From Geomonas sp. Red32 (GTDB taxonomy: Bacteria > Desulfobacterota > Desulfuromonadia > Geobacterales > Geobacteraceae), in the NCBI RefSeq assembly GCF_023652955.1, contig NZ_JAKLOY010000003.1, positions 124,001 through 188,000 on the forward strand: DNA of 64,000 nucleotides. The letters run 5' to 3'. Shown piece after piece: positions 44,339 through 55,400 of the stretch (the stretch's first letter is position 1; each line of letters begins with the position of its first letter). Made by a program: the position numbers and the translations under genes. The notes under the pieces are model-generated. The model was not told the DNA's origin. It worked only from the letters and a program-made list of their open reading frames with translations, and searched no databases.

Positions 44339-44791
44339 ATGGACTCGTACCAGGTAACCTGCCGGTCCTGCGGGGCGTCAAACCGCATCCCGGCCGACAA
44401 AGAGGGGGTAGCCGGCAAGTGTGGGAGTTGCAAGGCCGACCTTCCCCCGCTCTACAGCCAGCCTCAAGCAGTCAACGCCGAAACCTTCGACCGGTTCGTC
44501 GCGAGTTATCCTGGACCGGTGCTGGTGGAGTTCTGGGCTCCCTGGTGACCGCACTGCGTGAGATTCGCACCGGCGGTGCGAACGGTTGCCGAAAAACTGG
44601 CGGGAAGCGCGGCGGTCCTCCAGGTCAACAGCGATGAAAATGCCGACCTCTCCTCGCGGTTCGGAGTGAGAGGCATCCCGGTGCTGTATCTCCTCGACCA
44701 TGGCCGGGTGGTCGCCACCTTGGCCGGTGCCCAGAGCGCCGACGCGGTAGTGGAATGGTTCCGGCAGCAGCAGGGTGGCCAGCGATCGTAG
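44339..44791 (+). CDS. Selenocysteine-containing thioredoxin-2-like protein (UGA read as Sec)
   Basis: 150 residues if the in-frame TGA at 44546-44548 is read as selenocysteine. ATG at 44339 with GGAGGAGA upstream. The N-terminal zinc ribbon is C8xxC11 and C28xxC31 (TCRSCGASNRIPADK), as in thioredoxin 2. The active site is then VEFWAPW-U70-P-H-C73, where Trx2 has WAPWCGPC, so the TGA sits exactly at the first catalytic Cys. The frame continues with FAPAVRTVAEKLAG, VNSDENADLSSRFGVRGIPV and a normal thioredoxin end. A SECIS-like hairpin follows the TGA. Sequence on both sides of the TGA is intact, which argues against a pseudogene. It would reduce disulfides in the cytoplasm with raised reactivity. 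It needs SelA/B/C/D, which are not in this window. Confidence 0.88.
44564..44582 (+). promoter_or_regulatory. Bacterial SECIS-like hairpin
   Basis: TTCGCACC and GGTGCGAA form a perfect 8-bp stem with apical loop GGC, starting 15 bases after the TGA. The loop G lies 24 bases after it. Bacterial SECIS elements lie in the coding region just after the TGA and carry a G among the first two loop bases, as here. Confidence 0.75.
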
Positions 44792-44830
44792 CGGCGGTTG
44801 GACTGTTTGCCGGCGTAGACGGCGTCCCGC

Positions 44831-44865
44831 GAGAGGGGGATTTCCCAACAGAAAATCCCCCTCTC
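44831..44865. terminator. Hairpin after the selenothioredoxin gene
   Basis: GAGAGGGGGATTT and AAATCCCCCTCTC form a 13-bp stem with an 8-9 base loop. It lies between convergent genes and probably ends both transcripts, though no long T-run follows. Confidence 0.6.
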
Positions 44866-44910
44866 TTCGTTAGAGAAGACGAGGGGGATCGGAGAGGGGG
44901 GGACGGGTCT

Positions 44911-45627
44911 CTACTGCTCGCCGATGTTGGTGCCCCGGCCGTAAACGGTCACGTTGCTGTCGGCCGCGGAGGCGCTCATGGTGACTTTGCGGGGAATTCC
45001 GGAGGGGTCGAGGAGGAAACTGTCCAGCTCGGTGGCCGAGCCCTCTTCGCCGGTGGCTACCGAGTTAAGCTCCAGGACGGAGTAGCCGTTGAAGTCCGGC
45101 TTGAGCTCCCAGCCGACCGTTACCGTCGAAGAATCGCTCCCCTCGAAGACTCCCAGTGTCCCGCGCTCTCCTACTCCCATGAGGGCGGGGAAGGGAGCCT
45201 GGGATATCGGGACGTAGGTGATCCCGCTGTTGAAGACCACCTTGTAGATGCCGCTGCCGTCCAGCCTGAAGTACCGGGTGCTCATGCTGATGACGGGAAC
45301 CCCTTCCCCGGTCTTCAGCGTGATCACCTCGCGGGACCTGGTGAGGGTCCGCCCCTCCAGGATGCGCAATCCGTCGGCCAGCAGGAGGTATGACCCGGAC
45401 CAGGGCTCGCCGTTCAAGTCGGAGCCGGCCAGGTTGCGGACCTTGAAGGCGGCGCCGGCTGCCAGCCCGAGGTAGACGTTCCGGAAGGGGGAGAGATTCA
45501 CCACCGTCCCCTCGCGGGTAGCGGTCCCCGCGTTCCCCCCGGCATCCTTGCTGCTTCCGTTGGCTTCCAACGCTGCCGTTTCCGGTCTCCGTTCGAAGGG
45601 CTCCTTCCCGTCGTCCTTTTCAGCCAT
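44911..45627 (-). CDS. Protein of unknown function
   Basis: 238 residues, ATG at 45627 with AGGAG upstream. The first ~40 residues are charged and low in complexity (EKDDGKEPFERRPETAALEA); the rest alternates short strands (LSPFRNVYLGLAAGAAFKVR, SYLLLADGLRILEGRTL, VTVGWELKPDFNGYSVLEL). There is no signal peptide or membrane helix. The beta-rich pattern suggests a cytoplasmic or surface-attached beta sandwich. I do not recognise a family. It sits alone between the thioredoxin and the divergent cytochrome gene, 284 bases from the latter. Confidence 0.7.
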   Translation of the reverse strand: MAEKDDGKEPFERRPETAALEANGSSKDAGGNAGTATREGTVVNLSPFRNVYLGLAAGAAFKVRNLAGSDLNGEPWSGSYLLLADGLRILEGRTLTRSREVITLKTGEGVPVISMSTRYFRLDGSGIYKVVFNSGITYVPISQAPFPALMGVGERGTLGVFEGSDSSTVTVGWELKPDFNGYSVLELNSVATGEEGSATELDSFLLDPSGIPRKVTMSASAADSNVTVYGRGTNIGEQ

Positions 45628-45911
45628 GGTCAGCTCCTGTGGGACTACCTGTGGCGGTCTGTAACGATGCAGGTCTGCGGTCTCGCTGATTAGGAAATTG
45701 CCATAATGGTACAGCGGTCTTTCGGAATTCCAAGTGCTTCCAAGGGAAAGGGTTGAATTTTCTGGATTCTCTGTAAAAATATCCCTCTAAGATTCATCTC
45801 GAGGCCGTTATTGTTTCGGGGGATGCCACCAAGGAACCTCAAATAATGACAGCAGGGTTGAATTCATCCGGTTTGATTGCGATTTGATACATTGAGACAA
45901 GGAGCCCATCG

Positions 45912-47153
45912 ATGAAAAACCCTGCCAAGTTCAGTCTGCTTATTTGCTGTGCGGTACTTGCCGCGGAACTGTTTGTGCCGCCACCCGGCATCTCCGAGGA
46001 AGTAACCTTTCCCGACGGAACGGCAACGAGCGCTGAAAGCTGTGGCAAGTGCCACCAAGCCATCTACCGTGAGTACGCCTTCGGCTTCGGCAGCGACACC
46101 GCCGCCGTTCCCACCACGCTCCCCGGGCGTTCCGATCAAAAGCTCGTCATGCCGTCGTCGGTCTCCGCCACGGCAACCGCCCATGCCATAGCCGGTGTCG
46201 ATCCCTATCCCATTCACGCGAGGGACGCGGAGGAGAGCGGGCGGGCCTGCAACGTTTGCCACTTTCCGCAGCCGTTCGACCTCCCCCACCTCGGGGTCTC
46301 CGAGCTCCTCAAGCCGTACGGACGCGACGCGAAACTGCAGGCGGGAGGGCTGACCTGTGTGAGCTGCCACCTCACCCCCGACAACAAGATCAGGGGACCT
46401 CACGGGGTGAAGGCCCCGCATGCCACCGTGGAAGAGCCGGCGGTGAGGACCGCCGCCATGTGCGCCTACTGCCACAGCCTCGGAAAACGGGTGGTGGGGA
46501 AGCAGACCCAGACCTTCCTCGAATGGCGCGAGGATTTCATGGCACCGGGGCTTGGGAGCCAGCACTGCCAGGACTGCCACATGCCCCGCACCATGCGTAA
46601 GACCGCCGAGGAGTACGACGTCCCGGCGCGGCCGGTGGCGCGGCATCTCTGGACCGGCGGCCGGTCGCACCAGCGGCTGGCCAGCGCGCTTAGCCTGTCG
46701 ATCACCCAGGAGGGGGCGGGAAGCTCCCGGCTCGGTTTTCATGTCATCAACATCGGGGCGGGGCATTCGGTCCCCACCGGCTCCAACCGCCGGGCCATCT
46801 ACCTGAGGGTGGAGGTGCAGAACCGGAAGGGGAGGGCGGTCCAGCACAAGGAGTGGATGTTCGCCCCCTGGTACGGCAACCGCCCGGACGACCGGAAATA
46901 CCTGGAGGAGGACAAGAAGCGTCCCGACGCCGTTGCCGCCATGCAGGCCGATGCCCAAGGCCCCCACGAGGAGATCGTCCGCGCAGGTGAGGAACGGGTG
47001 CTTCCCTGGGAGCCTGCGCTCAAACCGGGGGAGTACATCGTGAAGGCCCGGCTGATCTACGACCTCAACCGCTATAACAGCCGGGCTTTCAAAGAGGACC
47101 AGACCGAGATCAACAGCACCCAGCTGACCGTGAAGGTCAAGAAGAGCTCGTAG
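45912..47153 (+). CDS. Periplasmic pentaheme c-type cytochrome
   Basis: 413 residues, ATG with AAGGAGC upstream. Signal peptide residues about 1-28 (FSLLICCAVLAAELFVPPPG). Five CxxCH haem sites: CGKCH, CNVCH, CVSCH, CAYCH and CQDCH, all in the first 235 residues. The spacing recalls the cytochrome c554 type of multiheme domain. The C-terminal ~170 residues (GFHVINIGAGHSVPTGSNRR, then IVKARLIYDLNRYNSRAF) carry no haem and look like an Ig-like or membrane-facing domain; the His in GAGHSVPTGS is a typical conserved feature of such cytochromes. Role: electron transfer across the periplasm, perhaps in extracellular or nitrite-type respiration; partner unknown. Confidence 0.93.
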   Translation: MKNPAKFSLLICCAVLAAELFVPPPGISEEVTFPDGTATSAESCGKCHQAIYREYAFGFGSDTAAVPTTLPGRSDQKLVMPSSVSATATAHAIAGVDPYPIHARDAEESGRACNVCHFPQPFDLPHLGVSELLKPYGRDAKLQAGGLTCVSCHLTPDNKIRGPHGVKAPHATVEEPAVRTAAMCAYCHSLGKRVVGKQTQTFLEWREDFMAPGLGSQHCQDCHMPRTMRKTAEEYDVPARPVARHLWTGGRSHQRLASALSLSITQEGAGSSRLGFHVINIGAGHSVPTGSNRRAIYLRVEVQNRKGRAVQHKEWMFAPWYGNRPDDRKYLEEDKKRPDAVAAMQADAQGPHEEIVRAGEERVLPWEPALKPGEYIVKARLIYDLNRYNSRAFKEDQTEINSTQLTVKVKKSS

Positions 47154-47519
47154 CCTCCGCATCTCTCGCCTCACCTTCGAAGCCTCGCAATCGCCCTGCC
47201 TTCCCCTCCCACGGGTCGTTTTTCCGCGGGAGGGGGAGGCTGTCTGCGTTAGAGGGCGAGGGCTTCGTTCCTCATTTCTTCCACATTTGTTCCCAATTTC
47301 ACTGCTACTGTCGAGTCGTTCCAGGAAGTTGCGTCTCCTCCCGAGGGAGCGGGCGCCGGCTTGCCACTGGCCGGTGGTAAACACCACCCTTGGAAAATAA
47401 ATTTTTAAATTGTTTGCGATAATGAAAATTGACATACCGCAGGGCCTTCTGGTAGCTTCCGATGATTATCCGCTCCATGTGCCCGCAGTTCTGCGGCCTC
47501 CAGAAAGAGAGAAAGTATC
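47154..47519 (+). other. 366-base region before the efflux operon
   Basis: A hairpin of C- and G-runs (about 47203-47240) follows the cytochrome gene. At 47429-47434 a perfect TTGACA lies 18 bases before TAGCTT (47453-47458), the best promoter candidate for the efflux operon, with its start point about 55 bases before the mdtA ATG. AT-rich sequence (AATAAATTTTTAAATTG) lies just upstream. No gene is seen. Confidence 0.5.
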
Positions 47520-48872
47520 ATGACGATTCCAGCTGAAAATCCTACCCCCGGCAGTCCTTCCGCCCCGGATCAACCGGCTCCCGTGCGCTCGCGGCGCAAC
47601 TGGTGGTACGTGGTGCTCGCGGTGGGGCTGCTGGCCGCGGGAATCTATATCCTTTCCGGGAGAGCCGGCGAGCCCGGCGCGAAGAAGGGTGCCAAGCCGA
47701 AGGCTCCTCCCGCCCCGGTCTTGGCGCAACCGGCCCGCAAAGGGGACGTGGGGATCTATCTGAACGGGCTGGGGTCCGTGACCCCCCTCAATACGGTGAC
47801 GGTGAAGTCGAGGGTCGACGGCCAGTTGATGGAGATCCGTTTCCGCGAGGGGCAGATGGTGAAGCGGGGCGAGCTGCTGGCCGTCATCGATCCGCGTCCC
47901 TTCCAGGTGCAGCTCGCCCAGGCCGAAGGGGTTATGGCGCGCGATACCGCCCTGCTCAAGAATGCCCAGGTCGATCTCCAGCGTTACCGTCAGCTCTGGG
48001 CCCAGGACTCCATCCCCAAGCAGCAGCTCGATACTCAGGAATCGCTGGTCCGCCAGTACGAGGCGGCCCTCAAGGTCGACCAGGGGCAGATCGACGCCGC
48101 CCGCCTGCAGCTCGTCTATTGCCGCATCACCGCCCCCGTCTCGGGGCGCGTCGGCCTGAAGCAGGTGGATATCGGCAACATCGTCCATGCCGCCGACGTG
48201 AACGGTGTCGTCGTCATCACCCAGGTGCAGCCGGCAACGGTCGTCTTTCCGATTCCCGAGGACAGCCTGCAGCCGGTGCTCGCCAAGCTGAAAACCGGGG
48301 CCAAGCTGCCGGTGGAGGCGTACGACCGGGAGATGAAGCTAAAGCTTGCGACCGGATCGCTTCTCACCGTTGACAACCTGATCGATCCCACCACCGGTAC
48401 CGTTAAGTTCAAGGCGGTCTTCCCGAACGAGCGCAACGAGCTCTTCCCGAACCAGTTCGTCAACGCCAAGCTCCTTTTGGAGATCAAGCGGCAGTCGGTG
48501 CTGGTGCCGACCTCCGCCATCCAGCGCGGGCCGCAAGGGACCTTCGTGTACCAGGTGAAGCCCGACAAGACCGTCACGGTGCGGCCGGTAACCATCGGCG
48601 CCACCCAGGGGGACGACACCTCGATCACCGCGGGGCTCAACGAGGGTGAGCTGGTGGTGGTGGAAGGGGCCGAGCGGCTGAGGGAAGGGGCCAAGGTCGA
48701 TCTGAGGCAGCCGGGCGCCGGTGGCGGTGGCCGCGGGCAGCGCGGCGGCCAGGGCACGGGCGGCCAGGGCACAGGCGGTCAGGGCGGTCAAGCCGGGCAA
48801 GCCGGTCACGGCAGTCAGACTGGTCAGACTGGTCAGGGCGGCGCAAGGGCACCTTACGGACAGTCGCGATGA
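47520..48872 (+). CDS. mdtA: RND efflux periplasmic adaptor (MdtA-like)
   Basis: 450 residues. One N-terminal membrane anchor lies near residues 27-46 ([18 protein letters not shown]). The adaptor parts follow: strand [20 protein letters not shown], the lipoyl half [20 protein letters not shown], a coiled-coil hairpin about 125-200, and [20 protein letters not shown]. The last ~50 residues are Gly/Gln-rich repeats ([20 protein letters not shown]), a tail not typical of MdtA. It links the inner-membrane pump to the outer-membrane channel. It overlaps mdtB by four bases. Confidence 0.92.
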   Translation: MTIPAENPTPGSPSAPDQPAPVRSRRNWWYVVLAVGLLAAGIYILSGRAGEPGAKKGAKPKAPPAPVLAQPARKGDVGIYLNGLGSVTPLNTVTVKSRVDGQLMEIRFREGQMVKRGELLAVIDPRPFQVQLAQAEGVMARDTALLKNAQVDLQRYRQLWAQDSIPKQQLDTQESLVRQYEAALKVDQGQIDAARLQLVYCRITAPVSGRVGLKQVDIGNIVHAADVNGVVVITQVQPATVVFPIPEDSLQPVLAKLKTGAKLPVEAYDREMKLKLATGSLLTVDNLIDPTTGTVKFKAVFPNERNELFPNQFVNAKLLLEIKRQSVLVPTSAIQRGPQGTFVYQVKPDKTVTVRPVTIGATQGDDTSITAGLNEGELVVVEGAERLREGAKVDLRQPGAGGGGRGQRGGQGTGGQGTGGQGGQAGQAGHGSQTGQTGQGGARAPYGQSR

Positions 48873-51800
48873 ACATCTCCCGTCCCTTTATTCTGCGGCC
48901 GGTGGCGACCACGCTTTTGATGATCGCCATCCTGCTGGCGGGGGGCACCGCCTATCGGCTATTGCCGGTCTCGGCGCTCCCCCAGGTCGACTACCCGATC
49001 ATCCAGGTCCGCACCTTCTATCCCGGTGCCAGCCCCGACGTCATGGCCACCTCGGTAACCGCTCCGCTCGAGCGGCAATTCGGGCAGATGCCGGGGCTCA
49101 CCCAGATGACCTCCACCAGCTCCAACGGGAGCTCGGTCATCACCATGCAGTTCAGCCTCGACCTCTCCTTGGACGTGGCGGAGCAGGAGGTGCAGGCCGC
49201 CATCAACGCGGGCTTCACCTACCTCCCGAAGGATCTCCCCAACCCGCCGGTCTACAGCAAGGTCAACCCGGCGGACACCCCGATCCTCACCCTCGCGCTC
49301 TCCTCGGACACGCTTCCCTTGCCGCAGGTCGAGGACATGGCCGATACCCGCTTCGCCCAGAAGATCTCCCAGCTCCCCGGCGTCGGCCTGGTCAGCATCT
49401 CCGGCGGTCAGCGCCCGGCGGTGCGGGTACACGCCAACCCGACCGCGCTCGCCTCTTATGGTCTCACCATGGAGGACCTGCGAAGCACCATCACCACCGC
49501 CAACGTCAACCAGGCCAAGGGTGGCTTCGACGGCCCCCGCCAGGCCTACATCATCGGCGCCAACGACCAGCTCTACTCCAGCAAGGACTTCCAGCCGCTG
49601 ATCGTCGCCTACCGTAACGGCGCCCCCGTCAAGCTCACCGACGTCGCCCAGGTCGTCGACGACACCGAAAACGTCAACCAGGCCGCCTGGATGAACGAGA
49701 CCCCGGCGGTCATCGTCAACATCCAGCGCCAGCCGGGCGCCAACGTCATCGAGGTAGTGGACCGCATCAAGCGGCTCCTCCCCCAGCTGCAGAGCTCGCT
49801 GCCGGCCTCCATCAAGGTCCAGGTCCTCACCGACCGCACCACGACCATCCGGGAATCAGTGAAGGACGTCCAGTTCGAGCTCTTCCTGGCCGTGGTGCTG
49901 GTCGTCATGGTGATCTTCCTCTTCCTCCGGTCGGTACCGGCCACCTTCATCCCGAGCGTCGCCGTGCCGCTCTCGCTGGTGGGAACCTTCGGCGTCATGT
50001 ACCTCCTCGGGTTCTCGCTCAACAACCTTTCGCTCATGGCGCTCACCATTTCCACCGGCTTCGTGGTGGACGACGCCATCGTAATGATCGAGAACATCTC
50101 CCGCTTCGTGGAGGAGGGGGAGAAGCCGCTCCAGGCAGCCCTCAAGGGGGCGAAGCAGATCGGCTTCACCATCCTGTCGCTCACCATCTCGCTGATCGCC
50201 GTTCTCATTCCGCTTCTTTTCATGGGGGACGTGGTGGGGCGGCTCTTCAGGGAGTTCGCCATTACCTTGGGCGTCACCATCCTCATCTCGGCGGTGGTCT
50301 CCCTGACCCTCACGCCGATGATGTGCGCGCGCCTCTTGAAGCACGTCCCGGAGGAGAAGCAGGGGCGTTTCTACCATACCACCGGCCGTATCCTCGACCG
50401 CATCATCGAGCAGTACGGGAAATCGCTCCAGTTCGTTTTGAGACACCAGGGGACCACGCTCCTGGTGGCCATTGCCACCCTGGTGGTTACCGTCCTTCTC
50501 TACATCTACATCCCCAAAGGATTCTTCCCGGTGCAGGATACCGGCGCCATCCAGGGGATCTCCGAGGCCGCGCAGTCCATATCCTTCAGCGCCATGGCCG
50601 AGCGTCAGCGGGCGCTCGCCCACGCGATCCTCCAGGACCCGGCGGTGGAGAGCCTCTCCTCCTTCATCGGGGTCGACGGGACCAACACCACCCTCAACTC
50701 CGGCCGCATCCTCATCAACCTGAAGCCACTCGCCGAGCGCGACCTTTCCGCCAGCGAGGTAATCCGGAGGCTCCAGCCGAAGCTTGCCGAGGTCCCGGGA
50801 ATCCAGCTCTTCATGCAGCCGGTGCAGGACTTGACCGTCGATGCCCGGGTGAGCCGTACCCAGTACCAGTACACCCTCGAGGACCCCAACACCGAGGAGC
50901 TCAAGCGGCTGGCGCCCAAGGTCGTGGAGGCGCTCTCCCAGCGCCCAGAGCTTAGGGACGTGAGCTCCGACCAGCAGGACCTGGGTCTGTTGATGTCCCT
51001 CGATATCGACCGGGCCACCGCCTCCCGGCTCGGGATCACCCCGCAGGTGATCGACGACACCCTCTACGATTCCTTCGGACAGCGGCAGATCTCCACCATC
51101 TTCACGGACCTGAACCAGTACCGAGTGATCCTCTCGGTCCAGAACCAGTTCCAGGAAGGGCCCGCCGGGCTCTCCTCCATCTACCTCAAGGGGAGCGGCG
51201 GGAGCATCCCGATCTCGGGGCTCGCCCGCCCGCGCGAGGCCACCACGCCGCTGGTAGTGAACCGGCAGGGGCAGTTTCCCGCCGTCACCACCTCCTTCAA
51301 CCTGGCCCCTGGTGTGTCGCTGGGTGGCGCGGTGGCGGCCATCGAGGATGCCACCAGGAAGATGGGGCTTCCGGTCAGCATCCGCGGAAGCTTCCAGGGG
51401 ACCGCCCAGGCGTTCAAGGACTCGCTCACCAACGAGCCGATCCTGATCCTGGCAGCGCTCATCACCGTCTACATCGTGCTCGGGGTTCTGTACGAGAGTT
51501 TCATCCACCCGGTCACCATCCTCTCCACCTTGCCGTCGGCCGGCGCCGGTGCGGTCTTCTCCCTCATGGTCTGCGGGATCGATCTCAGCGTCATCGCGGT
51601 CATCGGGATCATCCTCTTGATCGGCATCGTCAAGAAGAACGGCATCATGATGGTCGACTTCGCCATCGAGGCCGAGCGGGTGGAAGGAAAGCCCCCCGAG
51701 GAGGCGATCTACCAGGCCTGTCTGCTCAGGTTCCGTCCGATCATGATGACCACCGCCGCAGCGCTTCTGGGCGCGCTCCCGCTGGCGTTAGGCCACGGGG

Positions 51801-51970
51801 TGGGGAGCGAGCTCCGCCGCCCGCTCGGTATCTCCATCATCGGTGGCCTGTTGATCAGCCAAGTGCTGACCCTCTACACCACCCCCGTCATCTACCTGGC
51901 CTTCGACCGCCTCTCGAGGAGGGTGCGGAAAGAGCCCCCCGCCGAAGCCTCCGCGACGACGGAAGGGTAA
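48869..51970 (+). CDS. mdtB: RND efflux transporter subunit (MdtB-like)
   Basis: 1033 residues, the normal length of an RND pump, with 12 predicted membrane segments in two halves. [19 protein letters not shown] style start, [20 protein letters not shown], the proton-path segment [17 protein letters not shown], and [20 protein letters not shown] in the second half. In E. coli MdtB and MdtC form a mixed trimer that exports bile salts, novobiocin and related compounds using proton motive force. The substrates here are unknown. A DUF559 cassette separates it from mdtC. Confidence 0.93.
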   Translation: MNISRPFILRPVATTLLMIAILLAGGTAYRLLPVSALPQVDYPIIQVRTFYPGASPDVMATSVTAPLERQFGQMPGLTQMTSTSSNGSSVITMQFSLDLSLDVAEQEVQAAINAGFTYLPKDLPNPPVYSKVNPADTPILTLALSSDTLPLPQVEDMADTRFAQKISQLPGVGLVSISGGQRPAVRVHANPTALASYGLTMEDLRSTITTANVNQAKGGFDGPRQAYIIGANDQLYSSKDFQPLIVAYRNGAPVKLTDVAQVVDDTENVNQAAWMNETPAVIVNIQRQPGANVIEVVDRIKRLLPQLQSSLPASIKVQVLTDRTTTIRESVKDVQFELFLAVVLVVMVIFLFLRSVPATFIPSVAVPLSLVGTFGVMYLLGFSLNNLSLMALTISTGFVVDDAIVMIENISRFVEEGEKPLQAALKGAKQIGFTILSLTISLIAVLIPLLFMGDVVGRLFREFAITLGVTILISAVVSLTLTPMMCARLLKHVPEEKQGRFYHTTGRILDRIIEQYGKSLQFVLRHQGTTLLVAIATLVVTVLLYIYIPKGFFPVQDTGAIQGISEAAQSISFSAMAERQRALAHAILQDPAVESLSSFIGVDGTNTTLNSGRILINLKPLAERDLSASEVIRRLQPKLAEVPGIQLFMQPVQDLTVDARVSRTQYQYTLEDPNTEELKRLAPKVVEALSQRPELRDVSSDQQDLGLLMSLDIDRATASRLGITPQVIDDTLYDSFGQRQISTIFTDLNQYRVILSVQNQFQEGPAGLSSIYLKGSGGSIPISGLARPREATTPLVVNRQGQFPAVTTSFNLAPGVSLGGAVAAIEDATRKMGLPVSIRGSFQGTAQAFKDSLTNEPILILAALITVYIVLGVLYESFIHPVTILSTLPSAGAGAVFSLMVCGIDLSVIAVIGIILLIGIVKKNGIMMVDFAIEAERVEGKPPEEAIYQACLLRFRPIMMTTAAALLGALPLALGHGVGSELRRPLGISIIGGLLISQVLTLYTTPVIYLAFDRLSRRVRKEPPAEASATTEG

Positions 51971-52023
51971 GGGATAAGGATTCATAGATAATGCGGTCAG
52001 CTCCTGGATGTCTGCCAATGGTC

Positions 52024-52452
52024 CCCCCCTTTGCGAAGGGGGGACAGGGGGGATTTTTGATGGTCCGTCTCTACCGCGACACTCTCAAAGCACCCGCCCG
52101 CAAGCTCAGAAAAACGATGACTGAGGCTGAGCAAAGGCTGTGGTTGGCTTTGCGAGGGAAGCAGATTCTGAACATCCAATTCTGTCGTCAAAAGCCGGTC
52201 GGGCCTTACATTGTTGACTTCTATGCTCACGAGATCCTCTTGGTAGTCGAGGTGGACGGAAGTCAGCATCTGGATAATGGGCACACTGTATCAGACCAGG
52301 AAAGGGACGATTATCTTCATAAACAGGGGCTTCTGGTGCTTCGGTTTGACAACAGGCAGGTGCTCACCGACACTGCTGCGGTTCTAGAGGAGATTTTCCT
52401 TGTCTGCCTGGAGAGGCTGAAATCCCCCCTGTCCCCCCTTCGCAAAGGGGGG
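52024..52452. mobile_element. DUF559 cassette bounded by perfect 33-bp inverted repeats
   Basis: The arms 52024-52056 and 52420-52452 are identical in inverted orientation (C6, TTTGCGAA, G6, ACA, G6, ATTT). Between them lies a DUF559 nuclease gene whose start codon is four bases after the left arm and whose last 18 or so codons run through the right arm. It separates two pump genes that are normally adjacent. The same arm occurs alone at 21151, 25721, 35324 and 37460. No target duplication is obvious. Calling it mobile is inference. Confidence 0.55.
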
Positions 52453-52476
52453 AACCCTGGGCCGATTTCATCGTAA
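52060..52476 (+). CDS. DUF559 (VSR-like) endonuclease-fold protein
   Basis: 138 residues from ATG at 52060, just past the left repeat arm, with GGGGGGATTTTT as the only ribosome-site candidate. The fold marks are RKLRKTMTEAEQRLWLALRG, then FCRQKPVGPYIVDFY, LLVVEVDGSQH and GLLVLRFDNRQVL. The acidic set D53, E64 and D66 fits the PD-(D/E)xK core of DUF559, a relative of very-short-patch repair nucleases. Residues 121-138 (KSPLSPLRKGG and on) come from the right repeat arm. The function of the family is unknown. Its limits match the repeats, so the gene and arms probably travel as one unit. Confidence 0.85.
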   Translation: MVRLYRDTLKAPARKLRKTMTEAEQRLWLALRGKQILNIQFCRQKPVGPYIVDFYAHEILLVVEVDGSQHLDNGHTVSDQERDDYLHKQGLLVLRFDNRQVLTDTAAVLEEIFLVCLERLKSPLSPLRKGGNPGPISS

Positions 52477-52483
52477 TGGAACT

Positions 52484-55400
52484 ATGAACATTTCATCCAC
52501 CTTCATATCGCGGCCGGTGGCCACCATCCTCCTCACGTTGGGACTGGTGATGGCGGGGATCATCTCCTTCCACCTGTTGCCGGTCTCGCCGCTTCCCCAG
52601 GTGGATTTCCCCACCATCTCGGTCCAGGCCGGACTGCCGGGGGCCGACCCGGAGACCATGGCGACCTCGGTGGCGGCCCCACTGGAGCGCCAGTTCGGCC
52701 GCATCGCCGGGGTCACCGAGATGACCTCCACCAGTAACCGCGGCTCCACCAGCATCACGCTGCAGTTCGACCTCAACCGCGACATCAACGGCGCCGCCCG
52801 CGACGTGCAGGGGGCCATCAACGCCGCCCGCGGCTTCCTCCCGGCCAACCTCCCCAACAACCCGACCTACCGGAAGGTGAACCCCTCGGATGCGCCGATC
52901 CTGATCATGGCGCTCACCTCGGACACCATCCCCAAGCCCAAGCTCTACGACGCCGCCTCGAGCATCCTGCAGCAGAAGCTCTCCCAGGTTAAAGGGGTGG
53001 GGCAGGTATTCGTCGGCGGAAGCTCGCTCCCGGCGGTCCGGGTGGAGTTGAACCCGCTGCAGTTAAACCGCTACGGCATCAGCCTCGAGAACGTCCGCGG
53101 CGCGATCTCCGCCACCAACGTCAACAAGCCGAAGGGCTCTCTCTCCTCCAAGGACCGCACCTGGGAGGTGGGGGCCAACGATCAGCTGAGGACCTCCCAG
53201 GATTACCTCCCGCTGGTGGTCAGCTACCGTAACGGCGCCGCCGTCCGGCTGGCCGACGTGGCCAACGTCCAGGATTCCATCGAGGACATCCGGACCACCG
53301 GCCTCGTGAACGGAAAGCCGTGCGTCATGGTGATTCTCTTCCGCCAGCCGGGGGCCAACATTATCGAGACGGTGGACAACGTCCGCGCCCTCATCCCCCA
53401 GCTGAAAGCCTCGCTCCCCGGCGCCATCGACCTCTCCGTGGTGGTCGACCGCACGCCGCCCATCCGCGGCTCGCTCCACGACGTCGGCGTCTCGCTGATC
53501 GTCTCCGGCATCCTGGTCATCGCGGTGGTCTTCTGGTTCCTCAGGAACGTGCGTGCCACGGTGATCCCGGCGGTGGCGGTGGCGGTCTCCATCATCGGCA
53601 CCTTCCTCATCATGTACCTCTGCGGCTACTCGCTGGACAACCTGTCGCTGATGGCGCTCACCATCGCCACCGGCTTCGTGGTCGACGACGCGATCGTGGT
53701 CCTTGAGAACGTCACCCGCTACCGGGAAATGGGGCAAAGCCCCATGCAGGCGGCCTTGACCGGCAGCCGGGAGATCGCCTTCACCGTCCTCTCCATGAGC
53801 GTCTCGCTGGTCGCGGTCTTCATCCCCATCCTCCTCATGGGAGGGATGGTTGGCCGCCTCTTCCGGGAGTTCGCGGTCACCCTCTCGGCGGCCATCATGG
53901 TCTCCCTGCTGGTCTCCCTGACCTTGACGCCGATGATGTGCGCGAGGTTCCTCAAGCCCGAGGTCCCCCGCCAGCACGGCATCGTTTTCCGCAGCAGCGA
54001 AGCGATGTTCGAATGGATGCACGGCACCTACCGGCGGACTCTGCGTTGGGCCCTGAAGCACCATCGCATCACGCTGGCGGTGATGCTCACCACCCTGGTG
54101 GTCAACGGGTTCCTTTTCTACCTGGTCCCCAAGGGGTTCTTCCCCGAACAGGACACCGGGCGCCTCGCCGGCAGCATCCAGGCTGCCCAGGACATCTCCT
54201 TCCAGGCCATGAGCGAAAAGCTCAAGCAGGTGGTAGCCATCGTCAAGACCGACCCCGACGTCGATCACGTGGTCGGCTTTACCGGCGGGGGAGGGGGGGC
54301 CACCACCAACACGGCGCGCATGTTCATCTCGCTCAAGCCGTTCGATAAGCGCAAATCGACCGCCCAGCAGGTGATCAAGCGGCTCCGTCCCAAGCTTGCC
54401 TCGATTCCCGGCGCCCCCGCCTTTCTGCAACCGGTGCAGGACCTGAGGGTGGGGGGAAGGATCAGCAACGCCCTCTACCAGTACACGCTGCAGGGGAACA
54501 ACCCGGCCGACCTCAACACGGCGGCCCAGAAGCTGGTGAGGAAATTCAGGACCGTTCCCCAGCTCGCCGACGTCTCCAGCGACCTGCAGGACCGCGGGCG
54601 GGAGGCGACCCTGGTGATCGACCGCCCCAGCGCGGCCCGGCTCGGGATCACCCCCCAGGTCATCGACAGCACCCTCTACGACGCCTTCGGGCAGCGGCAG
54701 GTTGCGATCAGCTACACCCTCTTGAACCAGTACCACGTGGTGATGGAGGTGGATCCGGCGTTCTGGCAGCGCCCGGAGACCCTGCGCGACATCTGGGTTC
54801 CGTCTGCCAACGGCACCCTGGTCCCGCTTGCCTCCTTCACCCATTTCGAGCCGTCGGCCTCGGCCCTGGCGGTCAACCACCAGGGGCAGTTCCCCTCCAT
54901 CACCCTCTCCTTCAACCTCGCCCCCGGGGTCGCGCTGGGAGATGCGGTCAAGGCTATCGACCAGGCTCAGCGCGAGGCCGGCATCCCGGCCGGGGTGCGA
55001 GGGAGTTTTTCGGGGACCGCCCAGGCGTTCCAGGCCTCGCTTGCCAACGAGCCGCTGTTGATTCTGGCCGCTCTGATGACGGTCTACATCGTGCTCGGGA
55101 TCCTCTACGAGAGCTACATGCATCCCTTCACCATCCTCTCCACGCTCCCCTCGGCCGGGGTGGGCGCGGCGCTCGCACTGATGCTCTTCAACACCGACCT
55201 GAGCCTGATCGCGATGATCGGCGTGATCCTCTTGATCGGCATCGTGAAGAAGAACGGGATCATGATGGTCGACTTCGCTATCACGGCGGAGCGGACCGGG
55301 GGAAAAGGTCCGGAGGAGGCCATCTACGAGGCGTGCATGCTCCGCTTCCGGCCGATCATGATGACCACCATGGCGGCGCTCTTCGGCGCCGTCCCGCTGG

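Noticed and set aside
44546-44548. Reading the thioredoxin TGA as a nonsense mutation (pseudogene)
   Set aside because: The stop replaces exactly the catalytic Cys, both flanks are intact, and a SECIS-like hairpin follows.
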